Notes under the pieces: generated by a model
The model's input: only the letters and a program-made list of their open reading frames with translations
Databases searched by the model: none
What the model was told of the DNA's origin: nothing
Shown here: piece by piece, positions 40,135-52,534 of the stretch
How the letters are laid out: the number at the start of each line of letters is the position of its first letter
Numbering within the stretch: the first letter of the stretch is position 1
Translations under genes and position numbers: made by a program
NCBI RefSeq assembly: GCF_034702125.1
Contig: NC_085878.1
Span: 18,601,557 to 18,665,556 of the forward strand
Reading direction: 5' to 3'
Length of the DNA: 64,000 nt
Origin: Engraulis encrasicolus
Lineage: Eukaryota > Chordata > Actinopteri > Clupeiformes > Engraulidae

Positions 40135-40580
40135 ACAGTATACTGTAGGCCTATGTTTTGTGTGTGCGTAGTTCACAGTCAACGCCTCTCACAAAGTGAA
40201 CAGACAGCCACCCCATAATTGGTCTGGCAGGAAATCTGCTAAATGCAGCCTAATGCAATCGATGAGATCAGTGTAGGAATAGTGCCAACCACTGCAGGTG
40301 GCATGCATACCTCATTCTGCCTAGTACAACGTGATGAACCTTATCCCACCTTCTTCTTGGGGCATCTCAGACCACACACCAGGCTCAACCTCTTTGTCTG
40401 TTGAAGTTTCACATGATCAGATCTGATTGCCTAGTGTCTGTCTTTTGTTCATAATGTTTGGACAGCAACCCAGATTCATTGTTATCCAGGATGGAATGCA
40501 TCCTGTGAAGTTGAGTCCAACAAGCTTAGAGAACCAGATGTATCATATGGGAATTGTTAATTGCACGGAATCTTACGTAA

Positions 40581-40672
40581 GGGTTAACATTCGGCGAGAA
40601 GGTCGCTACCGTGGAATAGCAGCACGACAGAGAGAATCTTTAGACCCCGACCGACTCGCCGAACGTTAACCC
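40581..40672. mobile_element. 92-bp palindrome-ended MITE
   Basis: GGGTTAACATTCGGCGAG at the left and the reverse complement of GGGTTAACGTTCGGCGAG at the right form inverted termini of about 18-20 bp around a 50-bp core. Class uncertain. Confidence 0.75.
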
Positions 40673-40890
40673 GCTTATTATATGGATATACTTAAATGAT
40701 TCACACATGGCGGGGACATTTCTTTATTTAATGTTAAGTTTATTATAATTTTTCATGTCAAAAGATTGTTGCTGCGCAAAACTAGGCCGACTAGTGTCAA
40801 AAGCAGCTGACGTCGCTAGGCAACAGGTAGCCTAGACAACAGGTGTTGTCTATCACAGCAGCTGATTAGAGTGACAAAAGACCGGACCCC

Positions 40891-40898
40891 CTGCGGAG
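40891..40898 (+). repeat. Target duplication of foldback element, left
   Basis: CTGCGGAG, repeated exactly at 41472-41479. Confidence 0.85.
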
Positions 40899-41471
40899 CA
40901 ACCGTATCTCACTCATTTCGTGAAGTATTCACGAAAAAAATAGATTAATTTTCGTGGTGCATTCACATTATTGCCCGTTTTTCGTGGTAGGGCAACGAAA
41001 CGCTGCCTATTCACTTGAATTGCCCGACTGTTGCCTAGCGACCCACTAGTTTGATGCCCTTTCGGTAGCCTACCATCACATGGTAATCAAACATTTCAAA
41101 CAAGCAATTTAGGGTTAGGTTTAGGGTCAAGGTTAGGGTTAAGGTTAGGGTTAAGGTTAGGGTTAAGGTTAGGGTTAGGGTTAGGTTTAGGGTTAAGTAG
41201 GGTTAAGGTTAGGGTTAGGTTTAGGTTTAGGTTTAGGTTTAGGGGACATAAGGCGTAAGTACCGAAAGTCCCGAGTGTATCAGCAGTGTTCTGTCAGCAC
41301 CCCCTCCCCGCCCCTGCAGACGCTTGGATAACCATAGCAGCAGTGGGGCAATTCAAGTGAATAGGCAGCGTTTCGTTGCCCTACCACGAAAAACGGGCAA
41401 TAACATGAATGCACCACGAAAATTAATCTATTTTTTTCGTGAAGACTTTACGAAAGGCGTGAGATAGGGCT
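40899..41471. mobile_element. Foldback MITE carrying telomere-like repeats
   Basis: The 573-bp element has inverted arms of about 125-130 bp (40899-41028 and 41341-41471). Shared words are TCACGAAAAAAATAGATTAA, TTGCCCGTTTTTCGTGGTAG and AACGCTGCCTATTCACTTGA. An 8-bp target duplication CTGCGGAG flanks it. An 8-9 bp duplication with very long inverted arms would suit hAT- or Mutator-type mobilisation; which one is not decided. The core holds a TTAGGG-type array. Confidence 0.88.
41108..41244 (+). repeat. Interstitial telomere-like (TTAGGG / TTAGGTT)n array
   Basis: About 137 bp of TTAGGG, GTTAAGG and TTTAGG units in G-rich orientation on the plus strand, ending in regular GTTTAG hexamers. It lies inside the foldback element, so it arrived with it and is not evidence of a chromosome fusion. 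Confidence 0.93.
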
Positions 41472-41479
41472 CTGCGGAG
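41472..41479 (+). repeat. Target duplication of foldback element, right
   Basis: CTGCGGAG, the exact partner of 40891-40898. Confidence 0.85.
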
Positions 41480-43540
41480 TGATATGAAACATTCGCTTTA
41501 GCAGTGAAAAGTCATGTTGCCATTGACAGCGGTCTGATATAGACCAACTCGTCCTTATCTCAAATATCAGACGTGCGAACGTTGGGGAGCCCCATTGAAA
41601 TGAATGGAGCATTCGACCGATGACGTCACACCATACAATAAAAAGGGATAATGCCAGGTCCGTATTCTTAAGACCAGTGTGAATCTCTGTGTGTATCACG
41701 TGCATTTATACCAGACTTTCGCATTTGCTTAACATGTCCTGGAGCATTGCGAGTCCGAGAGGTTCGTTCACGGGCTGTTCAGTTGTTCCCTTTCACACTC
41801 ACAGTCAGCGTCAGCGTGTCTATCCGCGGGCAGCAGCATTCATTTTCAATGGGAGACCACTCGTTGGATGCGCAAGACCGCGCAGGAGAATAGACTCGAG
41901 TTCTATTTTCAAGGAGCATCGCGGACATGTCCGGTCTCCTACCCACGGGTCCGGACATGCACCGCGCTTACACCGCGCTCCGGAGTACAAGGGATGATCT
42001 GTTGTCATGTATTGTAAACGCTAAACCGGATACTTTCGGACACGTTAAGTGGACGTCTTGTGCTTGCAGTGTGTATGCACCGTTAGGCCAGAAGCAGCCT
42101 GTGATCCATGGGAAGGGGAGGGAGGAGACACATGAATCATGAAGTGTTAAAGCCCAACAATGCTCCAGGATAATGACAGTGTCTTGGGAGAAGGTAGGAT
42201 GAGTGCTACAATGTCATGGAGCATTTCATACTTTAATGACATCATTGCAAGGTCACTAAACACATCTAGTCACCTGACCATGGATGAGGGTGACCCTCAT
42301 GCGTCTCCACAGGGACACACGTGTAGGCTTGTGGGCTGCTGCATAATGAGCTCCATTGGAATAGACACACAGTAAAACATACACAAACACATGCACACAT
42401 ACACATAGATATGACTTTAGATGCCATGGTTGAAAGCAATTTTCAAAGAAGGTTTGAAAATGCACTCTGGCTGCAGGGCAATAACAACGTACACAAAACA
42501 CACACATACACATTTTGACGGATGAGAAGGGTTCACTGTGTGCCACCATCAATTAATCGAAGTAAAATAGAATATGACATTAGTGGCGCTTCTGTGTCAT
42601 AATATAAAATAAATATTATACTTAATCATGTGGAATAAAGTAATGAAAGTGCAAAATGCCTTTGATAGCCTTAATAATGCTATAATTTATGTGCAATTGG
42701 CATATGCATACACATCATCAAAGTAAATAACCTCGCCACAGAACCTCAGCCAGTAAGCCATATTCTGGGTAATTACAATGTCATAAGCTAATCAATAAGC
42801 GCAGATGCATAGTCAACACTGGGCTGCAGCCAATGAGCCTAAATTCTCCGTCCATAACTCACCTGCACCTATTACTGCACTGCAGTATATCAAAACATAC
42901 TGGGCTTTAAAAGCAGTGACTTAAATCATGCGCAGCCGATAAATGCTAATGTCAAACAACTGACTGTAGAGACATTGATGTGACAATCTTGCCAGTAAGT
43001 AGGAGGCGGTTAGTGATGTTGTTTTTGTAATTAACATCATCAGGAGTCAACAGCATATATTTTTTAAAGCATTTTAAAAAGCATATGCCTTTACACACAG
43101 TATGCAAGTGATGAATTGAAGACCCAGTAAATACAAAATAAAATAGCCTCTGAATATTTCATGTCAAAGACTTTCCCATCGAAGAAAGATTCATTTCAGA
43201 CAATATGAGCATTGGTGTTGGTATTTCCTGAACTTTGATACTGTAGTGGAGTCCCTGAGGATATATACTGAACATGCCAAACATAACCTCCTTACGCAAG
43301 CAGAATTTCAATCCAACCACAACACAGTGAAAATCTGTTAAACTGCACAACACCAAAACTGACAGGAAGACTGATATAGGAAAATAAGGCATAGGGGAAA
43401 TAAGACCTATTTAGCAGTCATTGCTATTCACATTTTGAAGGTCAAACCAAAGTTAAACCTTCTCATTTCTAATGTAGGGTTCAGTTTTACGTTTGGACTT
43501 CACCACTGAATAATTACATGCGGCGGCCATTTTAAAAATC
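41480..43540. other. No recognised gene; CpG-richer segment at 41730-42070
   Basis: The CpG-richer block at about 41730-42070 contains CATTCATTTTCAATGG (41838-41853). An inverted counterpart, CCATTGAAATGAATGG, lies at about 41593-41608, which suggests part of a repeat and not a gene promoter. 42560-43040 is AT-rich and repeat-free. Confidence 0.4.
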
Positions 43541-43548
43541 TCAATCAG

Positions 43549-43668
43549 GGATGAAGATCTTCACATTAACTTTGATGTGGGTCCCCGTTTGATTAACATG
43601 AAAGCTGCTGTGCGGGAGAGGATTAGACTGATTGGAGGCTCTGGATTCTCAGATGAGGAGAAATGAAC
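43549..43668 (+). other. Possible exon-like open frame, unrecognised
   Basis: After a TCAATCAG acceptor-like site, one frame reads DEDLHINFDVGPRLINMKA and continues with an Arg/Glu-rich stretch to GFSDEEK and a stop at about 43668. The composition is more protein-like than surrounding sequence. The family is not recognised and no donor site is convincing. It could equally be chance. Confidence 0.2.
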
Positions 43669-43814
43669 GTGTTTCTCCCTGATGCAGACCTCCAGGCTTT
43701 TTTTCTCAAGCGTTCTCCACATCTTCAGGTCTCATGTGTTTGCATTTCTCTTTTCAAACTTGTTCACATGTCGCTTTGTGTATATACTCCTAACATAACT
43801 TATTTCTTCTTCAG

Positions 43815-44138
43815 CGCAACTTTGAGAGCGGCATTGACTTTGTGCCCCAGAGGGAGTGCCAGAGGAAGGCCATGCTATACAGTACAGTACACAGTACTAC
43901 ACGCAGCACTCGGAGGAGATCCTTATCTGTTCAGTGTCAGGGTTTCAGGCTTGTGACATGTTCCAGAGGCTGCTCCATGGGTCAACTTAGCTGTGCAAGA
44001 AGTCTTGGGAAATATTCACAGACAGATAATATTGTATCGTTTTTGTTCTTCTTGGCTATTAATTCTAAAAATACAAAGCAAATAAAACGGTCTTCTTCCA
44101 CTAATTGCATATACACACATAATTTGATGAGATTGTGA
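43815..44138 (+). other. Possible exon-like open frame after a good acceptor, unrecognised
   Basis: A pyrimidine-rich acceptor (TTATTTCTTCTTCAG) precedes a frame that begins RNFESGIDFVPQREC and remains open to 44138. Only the first 20 or so residues look protein-like. The later part passes through a CAGTAC-rich stretch. Together with 43549-43668 it might be remains of a host gene, but no homologue is recognised. Confidence 0.2.
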
Positions 44139-44195
44139 TAACGGTTGAACTATTAAAACATTCTGTATTGTCAGCGGTACCAACACATGGTCCTG

Positions 44196-45124
<929 letters not shown>

Positions 45125-45290
45125 CTTTACACATAGCCTATATGTTATAATTTTACTGTCACTACAATTGTAATGATCAAGTCTTAATCCGTTACTTAAG
45201 GCTCTTTTTAATGTCATAGCAACGTTGTGTTGTTTTCAGCAATGACCGAACAGGCCCACTCGTGGGCCCATCTTTGCAGAGAGGCTACTG
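45125..45290 (-). repeat. Dispersed repeat, CAAGTCTTAATC family (copy)
   Basis: Clearest copy of the family: TACAATTGTAATGATCAAGT, CTTAATCCGTTACTTAAGGC, AATGTCATAGCAACGTTGTG and TTTTCAGCAATGACC. Same orientation as 21930-22090. Confidence 0.8.
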
Positions 45291-45717
45291 GCAGGCCACG
45301 GTGTGATATTGGGAATGCGATTACACAAACTCTCTATAGCTTGGCCGTGATAATGGTAACATTCAAATTAAGTCCTGGATGTATCCTGGGTGATTTTTCA
45401 CTCACACTTCTCCAAATACTGTAATTAATGATTCATCGTCTTTAAAAATTGATGTTTCACACATTTGTCACCGCCAATCGGTTGAAAGTTGACTGCAAAC
45501 CCTTTCTTTTTTATTTCCCTTATAGTGCCAGACTGCTCATAAATTATGGATCCTTGTGAAACTGGACAGAGAACTGAATTTTTAAATCAAAGGCCCCCTT
45601 GAAAACAGGAACAATTAGTGGATAAGCACCCTTTTTCTGGATGCTAGCAGTCAACATTGAAAACACAAGTTTTATTGTCAACCTGCAGAAAATTATAGAT
45701 TATATTAGGGCCGGTTC

Positions 45718-45725
45718 TCTGAGGG
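45718..45725 (+). repeat. hAT target duplication, left
   Basis: TCTGAGGG, repeated exactly at 45892-45899. Confidence 0.9.
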
Positions 45726-45891
45726 CAGAGGCGATTAGGGTCAGGTGGGGCCCCAAGCGAAAATGCAAAATAATGAACATTTGAACCAAAATTGCCACTA
45801 CTGTGGTAAAGTGTGGGCTGTTTTTCACTACCTAAACGCTTGGGGGCCCCAAGCAGCTGCCTGCTTTGCCTGGTGACAAGATGCGCCCCTG
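45726..45891. mobile_element. 166-bp hAT MITE
   Basis: Begins CAGAGGCGATTAGG and ends in the reverse complement of CAGGGGCGCATCTT. Subterminal GGGGCCCCAAGCG and CGCTTGGGGGCCCC form a second inverted pair. Exact 8-bp target duplication, no coding capacity. Confidence 0.88.
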
Positions 45892-45899
45892 TCTGAGGG
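45892..45899 (+). repeat. hAT target duplication, right
   Basis: TCTGAGGG, the exact partner of 45718-45725. Confidence 0.9.
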
Positions 45900-48039
45900 A
45901 GATGCAGGAGACGTTCTATGGGGGAATGCCCCTTCTACTGCTGAAGAATTATGCAAAAAACAGCCATTAATACCAATAGACAGGTATCCCATTTAAAACA
46001 TTTGCGATGTGAGGAGGGGCAAGATGCCAAGCAGCCAACGACGTGAGCACATTTTTTTTTATTGACAGCAGTTTCCAACAATCAAGAGTCCGCCCCCTGA
46101 CACTCATTCTCCTGAATTTCCTGTCATTGCGCTGGCAAGAATGACCATCTAGATGTGTACTGCATCTCCCTCAGAGAACTGGGGCTACTATATGTAACCT
46201 ATAGTTTTCTTTTTGGTCGACTTGTTTGTCCACATCTCACAATGGGGACATCCAACACCTTCCCTATTGCCTTTGCTCTTTGTGAAGATTGCTGTCTTGC
46301 ACCCAGACGACCATATGTCCTGCCCTCTCTATGACCGTAATGAAATACCTTTCCGAATTAGCTATTCTGACCTGGCCTAGCTACCTAACTGTCATCTTCA
46401 TCACAATGTAAAGTTTGTCTCACCTGCTGGTGGTTTGTCCTACACCATGACCCTGCAGTGATGCACCTTTGCTCTCTACCTCCTTGTGCTATCCCTCTAC
46501 TGAATTTGCCACTTTTCAGTGAATTTAAGGTACCACTAATAACACATGTGGCCCAAACCAATTAAGTCATGAATGAAGAATGTGATTCAATACTTTCGTC
46601 ATTCATATAACTTGCTGAAAACAAAATGTTAATCTATGAAGATTAAAAGAAAAATGGCTTCAAAAACATGACCTGCCTACAACGGGCTGATTGTACTAGC
46701 CCTAGACTTGGTAAATTGAAACTGGATTCATGAACATTTAATTAAATTCATAAGAGTTGATGATGATTAAAAAAACTCATTGATCTCACCTTTTCAAATA
46801 CCTTTAATGCAGTCAACAAGGACAACCACAGCAGTCTCTTTAAACATGCAGGCAGACACAGTTGTCTGGGACTGTTGCATGTACTGTAGCATAAATAGCC
46901 TAGTGCCCCGGTGTCAGACCTCCCCCTTCTGACTTTCATTCCAAGAGCCCAGCATGGAAGCAAATAAGTTTCTCGTTTTCTTACTTCAGGAGAAATGTTT
47001 TCAGTGACAATATGTTTCTTAGAACGACATGAATATGTATTCTAGAACGACATGAAATTCTCTATCAATAAAAAAATTAAATAAAATAAAAAACCTCGGA
47101 TGGGCAACCTGAGTGAGGGCATTAAGGCAGTTGCCAGGGCAACCACGGATACCACTCATGTCTCTGTCAGGTAGCCTAAAAGCTATTATGGAGTTCTCTG
47201 AACATGCTCATTGTCCCTTGGGGGGCACTTATCTGCCATTGGCCTACTCAGACCTTTAATACGCCCAAATTGTAACGTAGGCATCAGCAGGCCTACTTTT
47301 TATGTTGAGATTTGTCTTCTTGGGCAAATTATGAAGAGGAGCAAATAAAAGATTTATTCAAGTTTGGTTTGAAACTGATGACCTAGTATATAAGTGGTTC
47401 TTTATTAAAGGACTTGCAACAAAACTGTAAACAAAAGTAAAAGCATGCACATCTAGGCACATTGAAAAAATCAGGGATAAAAGGAATTCTGAGGGCTCTT
47501 GTTCTCTGAATTGGTCAACTCCAATCTGTAGGTGCTCTTATATAGGTGCCCTTATGTGCAAATGTATATTCCTTTCATTTAAATTGTGGTGCACTAAGGT
47601 CAACTTCCGCCAACTCTGTAGGGCGACAAGGTTTTTCCTTATTAATAAAACCCCTTTATTTGGTTTCAACCCTCACTGGATCTTCATCAGTAGGCTACAA
47701 GGGATGAGTTCCAGTTGGTGACCTACTTGTCAGTTAAGAGGGTCATATGGTTAACTCGGTATGGAATTACGTTTTCAAAAATAAAAAATAAAATTGCAAA
47801 GTTCTTTTGGGAGTTTCACTAAAATTGAAAAGTCTTTATTATTGTCCCATGACATAGTATTAGAAAGAAAACACCAACACATTGGCCTTGGGCATTTTTA
47901 AACCAATTGAGTGTCTTGACCTGGGGTTTTTCCCTTCTGCTTTGTTAAACTTTGGACCTTCCAATAGCGCCAGTTAATTTTAAGGGATGCTAGCAGCGCT
48001 AACAACTGTTCTTTAAAAAGAACACTGAACTACAGTATA
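45900..48039. other. No recognised gene
   Basis: About 2.1 kb. On the complement, 47630-47700 reads CTGATGAAGATCC then GGTTGAAACC, similar in layout to the GAGGAAG/GAAACG motif of other loci. Nothing else was supported. Confidence 0.45.
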
Positions 48040-48205
48040 GCCTCTTTATGCAACTGTAGCTCTCTTTTCTGAAAAGACTGAAGTAGCCTACATCATGACA
48101 ACATTGTTATGACATGACAGAGAGCCTTAAGTAGCAGATTAATACTTGGTCATTGCAATTTTGGTGGCATTTAGGTTGTAACAGAGGCTCTGCTTAAAAT
48201 GGTTA
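48040..48205 (+). repeat. Dispersed repeat, CAAGTCTTAATC family (copy, complement)
   Basis: Contains TTTTCTGAAAAGACTG, ATGACAACATTGTTATGACA, GAGCCTTAAGTAGCAGATTA and ACTTGGTCATTGCAATTTT, collinear with 33430-33590. Confidence 0.78.
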
Positions 48206-49838
48206 ATGGAACTAAGTGATGTCATTCACTGAACACATTATTTACGTAACCTTTGGGTTAATCATGATGCCTGTGAATATCAAAAAAGTGTTGCGTGAAC
48301 AATAAGTTGCATGTAGGTTTCACAAACATCTCAAGGTCAGCATGAAATGTTTTTTTTAATCCAATAGTCTTTGGCCTTCGTAGGTAAGCATACATTAAAC
48401 ATCCCAGACTGCAAAAGCCTCTGCGACTCATCTGAACTTATTCCAGACAACAATAGGAGTCTGTACTGAGACACACTATGAGGTGACCCCTTCTCTGACT
48501 TTGCTGAGTGTAGCGCACCGACAAAAGAACATGAATGTGTAAATAAAGGTTTTGTTATTCGACAAAAGAAAGTGCTGCTTTTTCATTTTCCTTTTCTTAT
48601 TTTGTGTTTGTCTCCTGGAAGCGAATTAACCCCATCAAAACCAGTGAAATCCAGAATCCAGGTCAGGATGTTCGCTATACATCATCAAATAGGCCTACTT
48701 GAAAACATGCCAGGCTATTTGCACCACAGCTTCAGGAACAGTCTGTCATGTATATTCCAGTGCTCAGTTTTCCACAGGAATTTGACATTGCAGCAAAACT
48801 GTGTGCTGTGTGCGTGTGAGTATGTGAAGGGCATGAAAATGTATCACAGTTTAACTTTAATACATTCTGGAGTGGAGTCAGAGTATTAGTTCAGTAGTTA
48901 ATGGTTTATGCATACAACCATTTGCGGACTCCTAGAGTAATTTCCCCTGTGTTTCACATTAGCAGTCATGTTATTGGATCACTCGGATTGGATATCTTAA
49001 GCACAAGGCTCTATGTACTGCAGCATATTGAATGCCCCGGCGTTCCACCTGTGGAACAATCATTTATTTAGTGGATTTTCTTTCATCAATAAGCCAGCAC
49101 AGGTCTTATTGAATTCAAACAAAGAAAAAAAGACTATGAAATCAGAAACTCGAGTCAAAAGTCAACCATGACTAATAATATTGTGATTCAGATCTATAAT
49201 CTCTCTAAGTTACCTGACAGAATGAAGTAAGTTTTGATGTGAGTGATCAGTACTTCTGCAGCCTATGATCTGAAAATTAAACAGAATTGTCCACACACAT
49301 AGAGCTTCCTTGCTGATCTATTTTGCGAAGCTTGACACAACACTTCGACCAAACACATGTCTTTATCTTATGTATGATGGGGAATGCATGGCCATCACTA
49401 CACAATTAACTCTATCTGGAAGAGGAACTTTAACTGCCATTCCATTATGTCTCTTAGGCACTGAGGTCAAAGTGCATCAAATAAACATTCAGTGTCCCCC
49501 ACTATACAGGCACCTCACAATATAGCCTACGTACAGTATGAGGTTCAAAAGAAACACTGAATGGGAAAAAAATGATTTGGTGCTCTTAAGTTTTATACCT
49601 GAATAGGCCTCAAGCTGTTTCATTGCCAGAGGTGACATATTTGTTTATGCGGTACATGCAGAGCTTTGTTGTCCAGGAATACACCTCCTGGTGTGAAGAA
49701 GCACAACAGTAGCATCAAATTGGCTCTGTTTACTCTGCAGAAACTTTTGACAAAAAAAGTTTGTTAGAGTATCACCAAGAGATTAAAGATGGATGTAGAT
49801 GTGAGGATGTAACTTGAATCAACTCAAATGTTTCTAAA
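48206..49838. other. No recognised gene
   Basis: About 1.6 kb of AT-rich sequence without supported features. Confidence 0.45.
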
Positions 49839-50049
49839 TAGAGATGTGGATTTGTGACTTGAGACTTGGACTTGAGTTAGACTTGAGTCACAAATGACTT
49901 GATGTTGCGACTTGAGACCTGACTTTGCAATATTAGGAATGACTTGTGATTTGACTAGACTTGTACGCTATTGACTCAAGACTTGACCTGACTTGACAGT
50001 TTTAGCTTGCAATGACTTGCAATAGCATATCAAGTCTAACGACTTGGAC

Positions 50050-50052
50050 TTA
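50050..50052 (+). repeat. TTA target duplication, left
   Basis: TTA, matched by TTA at 50605-50607, flanking the palindromic MITE. Confidence 0.75.
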
Positions 50053-50604
50053 GGTGCTGTTTCCACATAGCCGGATATTTTTTTAGCAGGGTATTTTTTT
50101 CTCCTGTTTAGGTGTAAAACGCAATATGTGGATAAAAATAGATCCTCCATTGTAACAAATGCGTTTCAGCCGCCTAAATAGGATATTTTTTTCTCCTGCT
50201 TTTTATACCTGGATATTAAATATTTGCTACGCGGAAACGGAAGGCCAAAACCAATGCAAAACCAATGCAACCAGATGAAAAAAATATCCACATATAAAAA
50301 TATCCAGCTATGTGGAAACGGTACATTAGGTGCCGTTTACACGTAGCTGGATATTTTTATATGTGGATATTTTTTTCTTTTTCTCCTAACCCTAGGTTTT
50401 GCATTGGTTTTGGCCTTCCGTTTCCACATAGCAGATATTTAAAATCCAGGTATAAAAAGCCGTAGAAAAAAATATCCTGTTTAGGGGGCTGAAACGCATT
50501 CGTTACATTTTTTATTTTTATTTTTATCCACATGTTGCGTTTACACCTAACAGGAGAAAAAAATACCCTGCTAAAAAAGTATCCTGCTACGTGGAAACAG
50601 CACC
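50053..50604. mobile_element. 552-bp near-perfect palindromic MITE, PIF/Harbinger-like
   Basis: The whole element is an inverted repeat with arms of about 270 bp (50053-50324 and 50330-50604) and a loop of only about 5 nt. Ends are perfect: GGTGCTGTTTCCAC on each side. The 3-bp TTA duplication fits PIF/Harbinger transposons (TWA targets). The arms share words such as AAAAATATCCAGCTA, GGCCAAAACCAATGCAAAAC and GCGTTTCAGCC. It is nested within the hAT element and is therefore younger. A transcript would fold into a very long hairpin. Confidence 0.9.
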
Positions 50605-50607
50605 TTA
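50605..50607 (+). repeat. TTA target duplication, right
   Basis: Partner of 50050-50052. Confidence 0.75.
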
Positions 50608-50923
50608 GACGTGACTTGGTCAAATGTGCTTTAACTTGTGACTTGATTCGGACTTGATTGGAAGGACTTGAGACTTGCAAATTAGTGACTTGGTTCCATC
50701 TCTGGAACAAGACTATGGTGCGCTGAACAAAGGTTTAAAGCTCTCTACAGCATTTATAATGTAGACTACACTGATAAAAAGGATTTTGAGGGGCAGTACA
50801 TTTCACTGACAAAAAATGGATATTTTTTACCCCAACAAATTAGGTTGCTGAGGTTACTCTGATGCAAGGGGTATAATATACTCACTCTACCTATAAATAA
50901 GGAGTAGGACTTAGTACTGGTGA

Positions 50924-51062
50924 GAAATGACTAAACTATACCTAATTTGCATTCATACGCTATAACTAATACTAATGGCTAGTGTCGAAACTACCTATAA
51001 ATGACTAAACTTTACCCAATTTACATTCCAATACTGTAACTAATACTATTGGCTAGTATGAT
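50924..51062. repeat. Tandem duplication, period about 74 bp
   Basis: AAATGACTAAACT, followed by ACC(T/C)AATTT(G/A)CATTC and GGCTAGT, occurs at about 50925 and again at about 50999, with substitutions. Confidence 0.85.
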
Positions 51063-51099
51063 CCAAACCGTCTCTGTCAAAACTACCTATTGAAATTGG

Positions 51100-51180
51100 T
51101 TAAGGCCCGCAATGCGCATTGCTTTCTGGGACTTCATTGGAAGAAGAATCAACCGGCGACTGTGGCGAGCCTCGCAGCGG
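51100..51180 (+). promoter_or_regulatory. Possible promoter with ZNF143-like site
   Basis: On the minus strand the segment 51109-51134 reads GTCCCAGAAAGCAATGCGCA, close to the CCCAGnATGC-type site bound by ZNF143 in vertebrate promoters. CG steps are more frequent at 51107-51180 than around it, and a good donor site follows at 51219. It could also be chance. Confidence 0.3.
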
Positions 51181-51218
51181 ATGAAGTTAACTTCCAATGG
51201 ACGGGACAAATTCAGAAG
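51181..51218 (+). CDS. Putative first coding exon, unrecognised gene
   Basis: Two ATGs (51181 and 51197) precede a consensus donor AG|GTAAGC at 51219. The first ATG gives MKLTSNGRDKFR and ends in phase 2. The second gives MDGTNSE and ends in phase 1. Both frames stay open through the candidate exon at 53495-53550, so the choice cannot be made. No family is recognised. The evidence is splice-site quality and the CpG-richer context only. Confidence 0.22.
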
Positions 51219-52483
51219 GTAAGCTGGCCAGTCGTGCATTAAACATGGGATACAAAACATGAACAATGATCAAAAGGAAATTAAATCACGCTAGAGTTGT
51301 AGTTGGCTCGTAATAACTGTCTGACTGTGACTCAGGCAGCTGCTATCACCAACGCACTGGGCAGACAGACAGGTCAATGGACCATGTAAGCTGCCGTTCA
51401 AACTTCGTTTGGAGAAGGCAAAAAGTATGCCCTGTGTTAAAGATGAACGGATAGTACTACCAATTTCAAAATGTTTTAGGCCTAGAATGAAACCCACTGC
51501 AGCCAAGTTTTTTTCCCATTCTCAACTGTTGCCTTGTTGGCTAGTTTTGGCGCGCAGACTGGGACTGGCTGCTGGTGGGGACCTGACCTCGTGTGTCGTT
51601 CTACAAATATAGCACGGAGGAGAAAATTCTACAAGATAGCCTCCTTTTTTGCTTTCACACAAGGCTGTAGTGTGATAATCTTACAAGTTACATGCACCTA
51701 AAGGACTGTGCTCGTAGACAGACTACGAACGGCACATTACTTCACTATTTCATTCTCCACAATAAATCCATTCAACATGGAACGGCTGTTCCATGGCCGT
51801 CGCAAATTGTCCTCTTTGAATGTTGTTTTAAAAATGTGTAAATTCCTATGGTCACCAAGTTTTCAAATCAATGAAATGCGCGACGAAATGCTTCATATCA
51901 ACTGTCAAAGCAGTGTGCGTAAACAGTCATCATTCTGGGATGCCTCCGTGCCGAGTCAACTAAATACTTTTTTGTATTATTAATCATAATCGTAGACATT
52001 CTTAGTTTGAATGACAGTTTGAAGATGGGGAGCGAGACAGACGGTGTGTGCATGCCGGGTGCCTGCCTGTGTTACTGGGAGGGAGAGGGGGAGCGAGAGG
52101 AATCGATCATCAAATAACTTTTTAAACAACGCTACCCTAGACATGCTAAATCCTGCTGAGCATAAACGCTAACAAAGGATCCATCCGTTAACATTGCGAG
52201 GAGACATTGATTAGTTTGTTGTAAATGTATCATAGTAAGTAGTCCTGTGTAGACCAACACGCCCTTATGTTACTCTGAGTGGTGGTGAGAGGAGGTTTTT
52301 GGCGAGGGACCTCCCAATGTGATCATCCACGGTCATAACATCACCCAACATGAAGCCAGTTATTTTTTGTTGGACGTTGCAAACTCAATCTCAGGGTTAG
52401 TTTTGACAACGATAGTTTGATAGTTGCTTTCATAGTCGAAGGACTCGCTATGAACAGACACGCGCAGGTTCCATAAGCACAGC

Positions 52484-52486
<3 letters not shown>

Positions 52487-52530
<44 letters not shown>
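52487..52530. repeat. (CT)n microsatellite
   Basis: About 22 CT units. Confidence 0.97.

Positions 52531-52534
<4 letters not shown>

Larger units (their letters stand above)
49839..50704. mobile_element. GACTTG-rich hAT element (family B, copy 2), interrupted
   Basis: Begins TAGAGATGTGGA and ends with CTTGGTTCCATCTCTG. It is packed with GACTTG words like 9495-10276, and the 3' block ACTTGATTCGGACTTGATTG is identical in both copies. The 8-bp flanks do not match, so its target duplication has decayed. A palindromic MITE (50053-50604) is inserted in its interior, leaving about 310 bp of its own sequence. Confidence 0.85.

Noticed and set aside
40427..40669. 80-residue open frame ending RQRESLDPDRLAER
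   Set aside because: Its C-terminal half lies in a palindrome-ended MITE, and its N-terminal half shows no domain or splice signals.
41108..41244. Chromosome-fusion or true telomere signal
   Set aside because: The TTAGGG-like repeats are internal to a foldback element with target duplications and are too short and degenerate for a fusion scar.
51708..51983. 91-residue open frame beginning MLVDRLRTAHYF
   Set aside because: No recognised motif, AT-rich, and not linked in phase to the candidate exons nearby.
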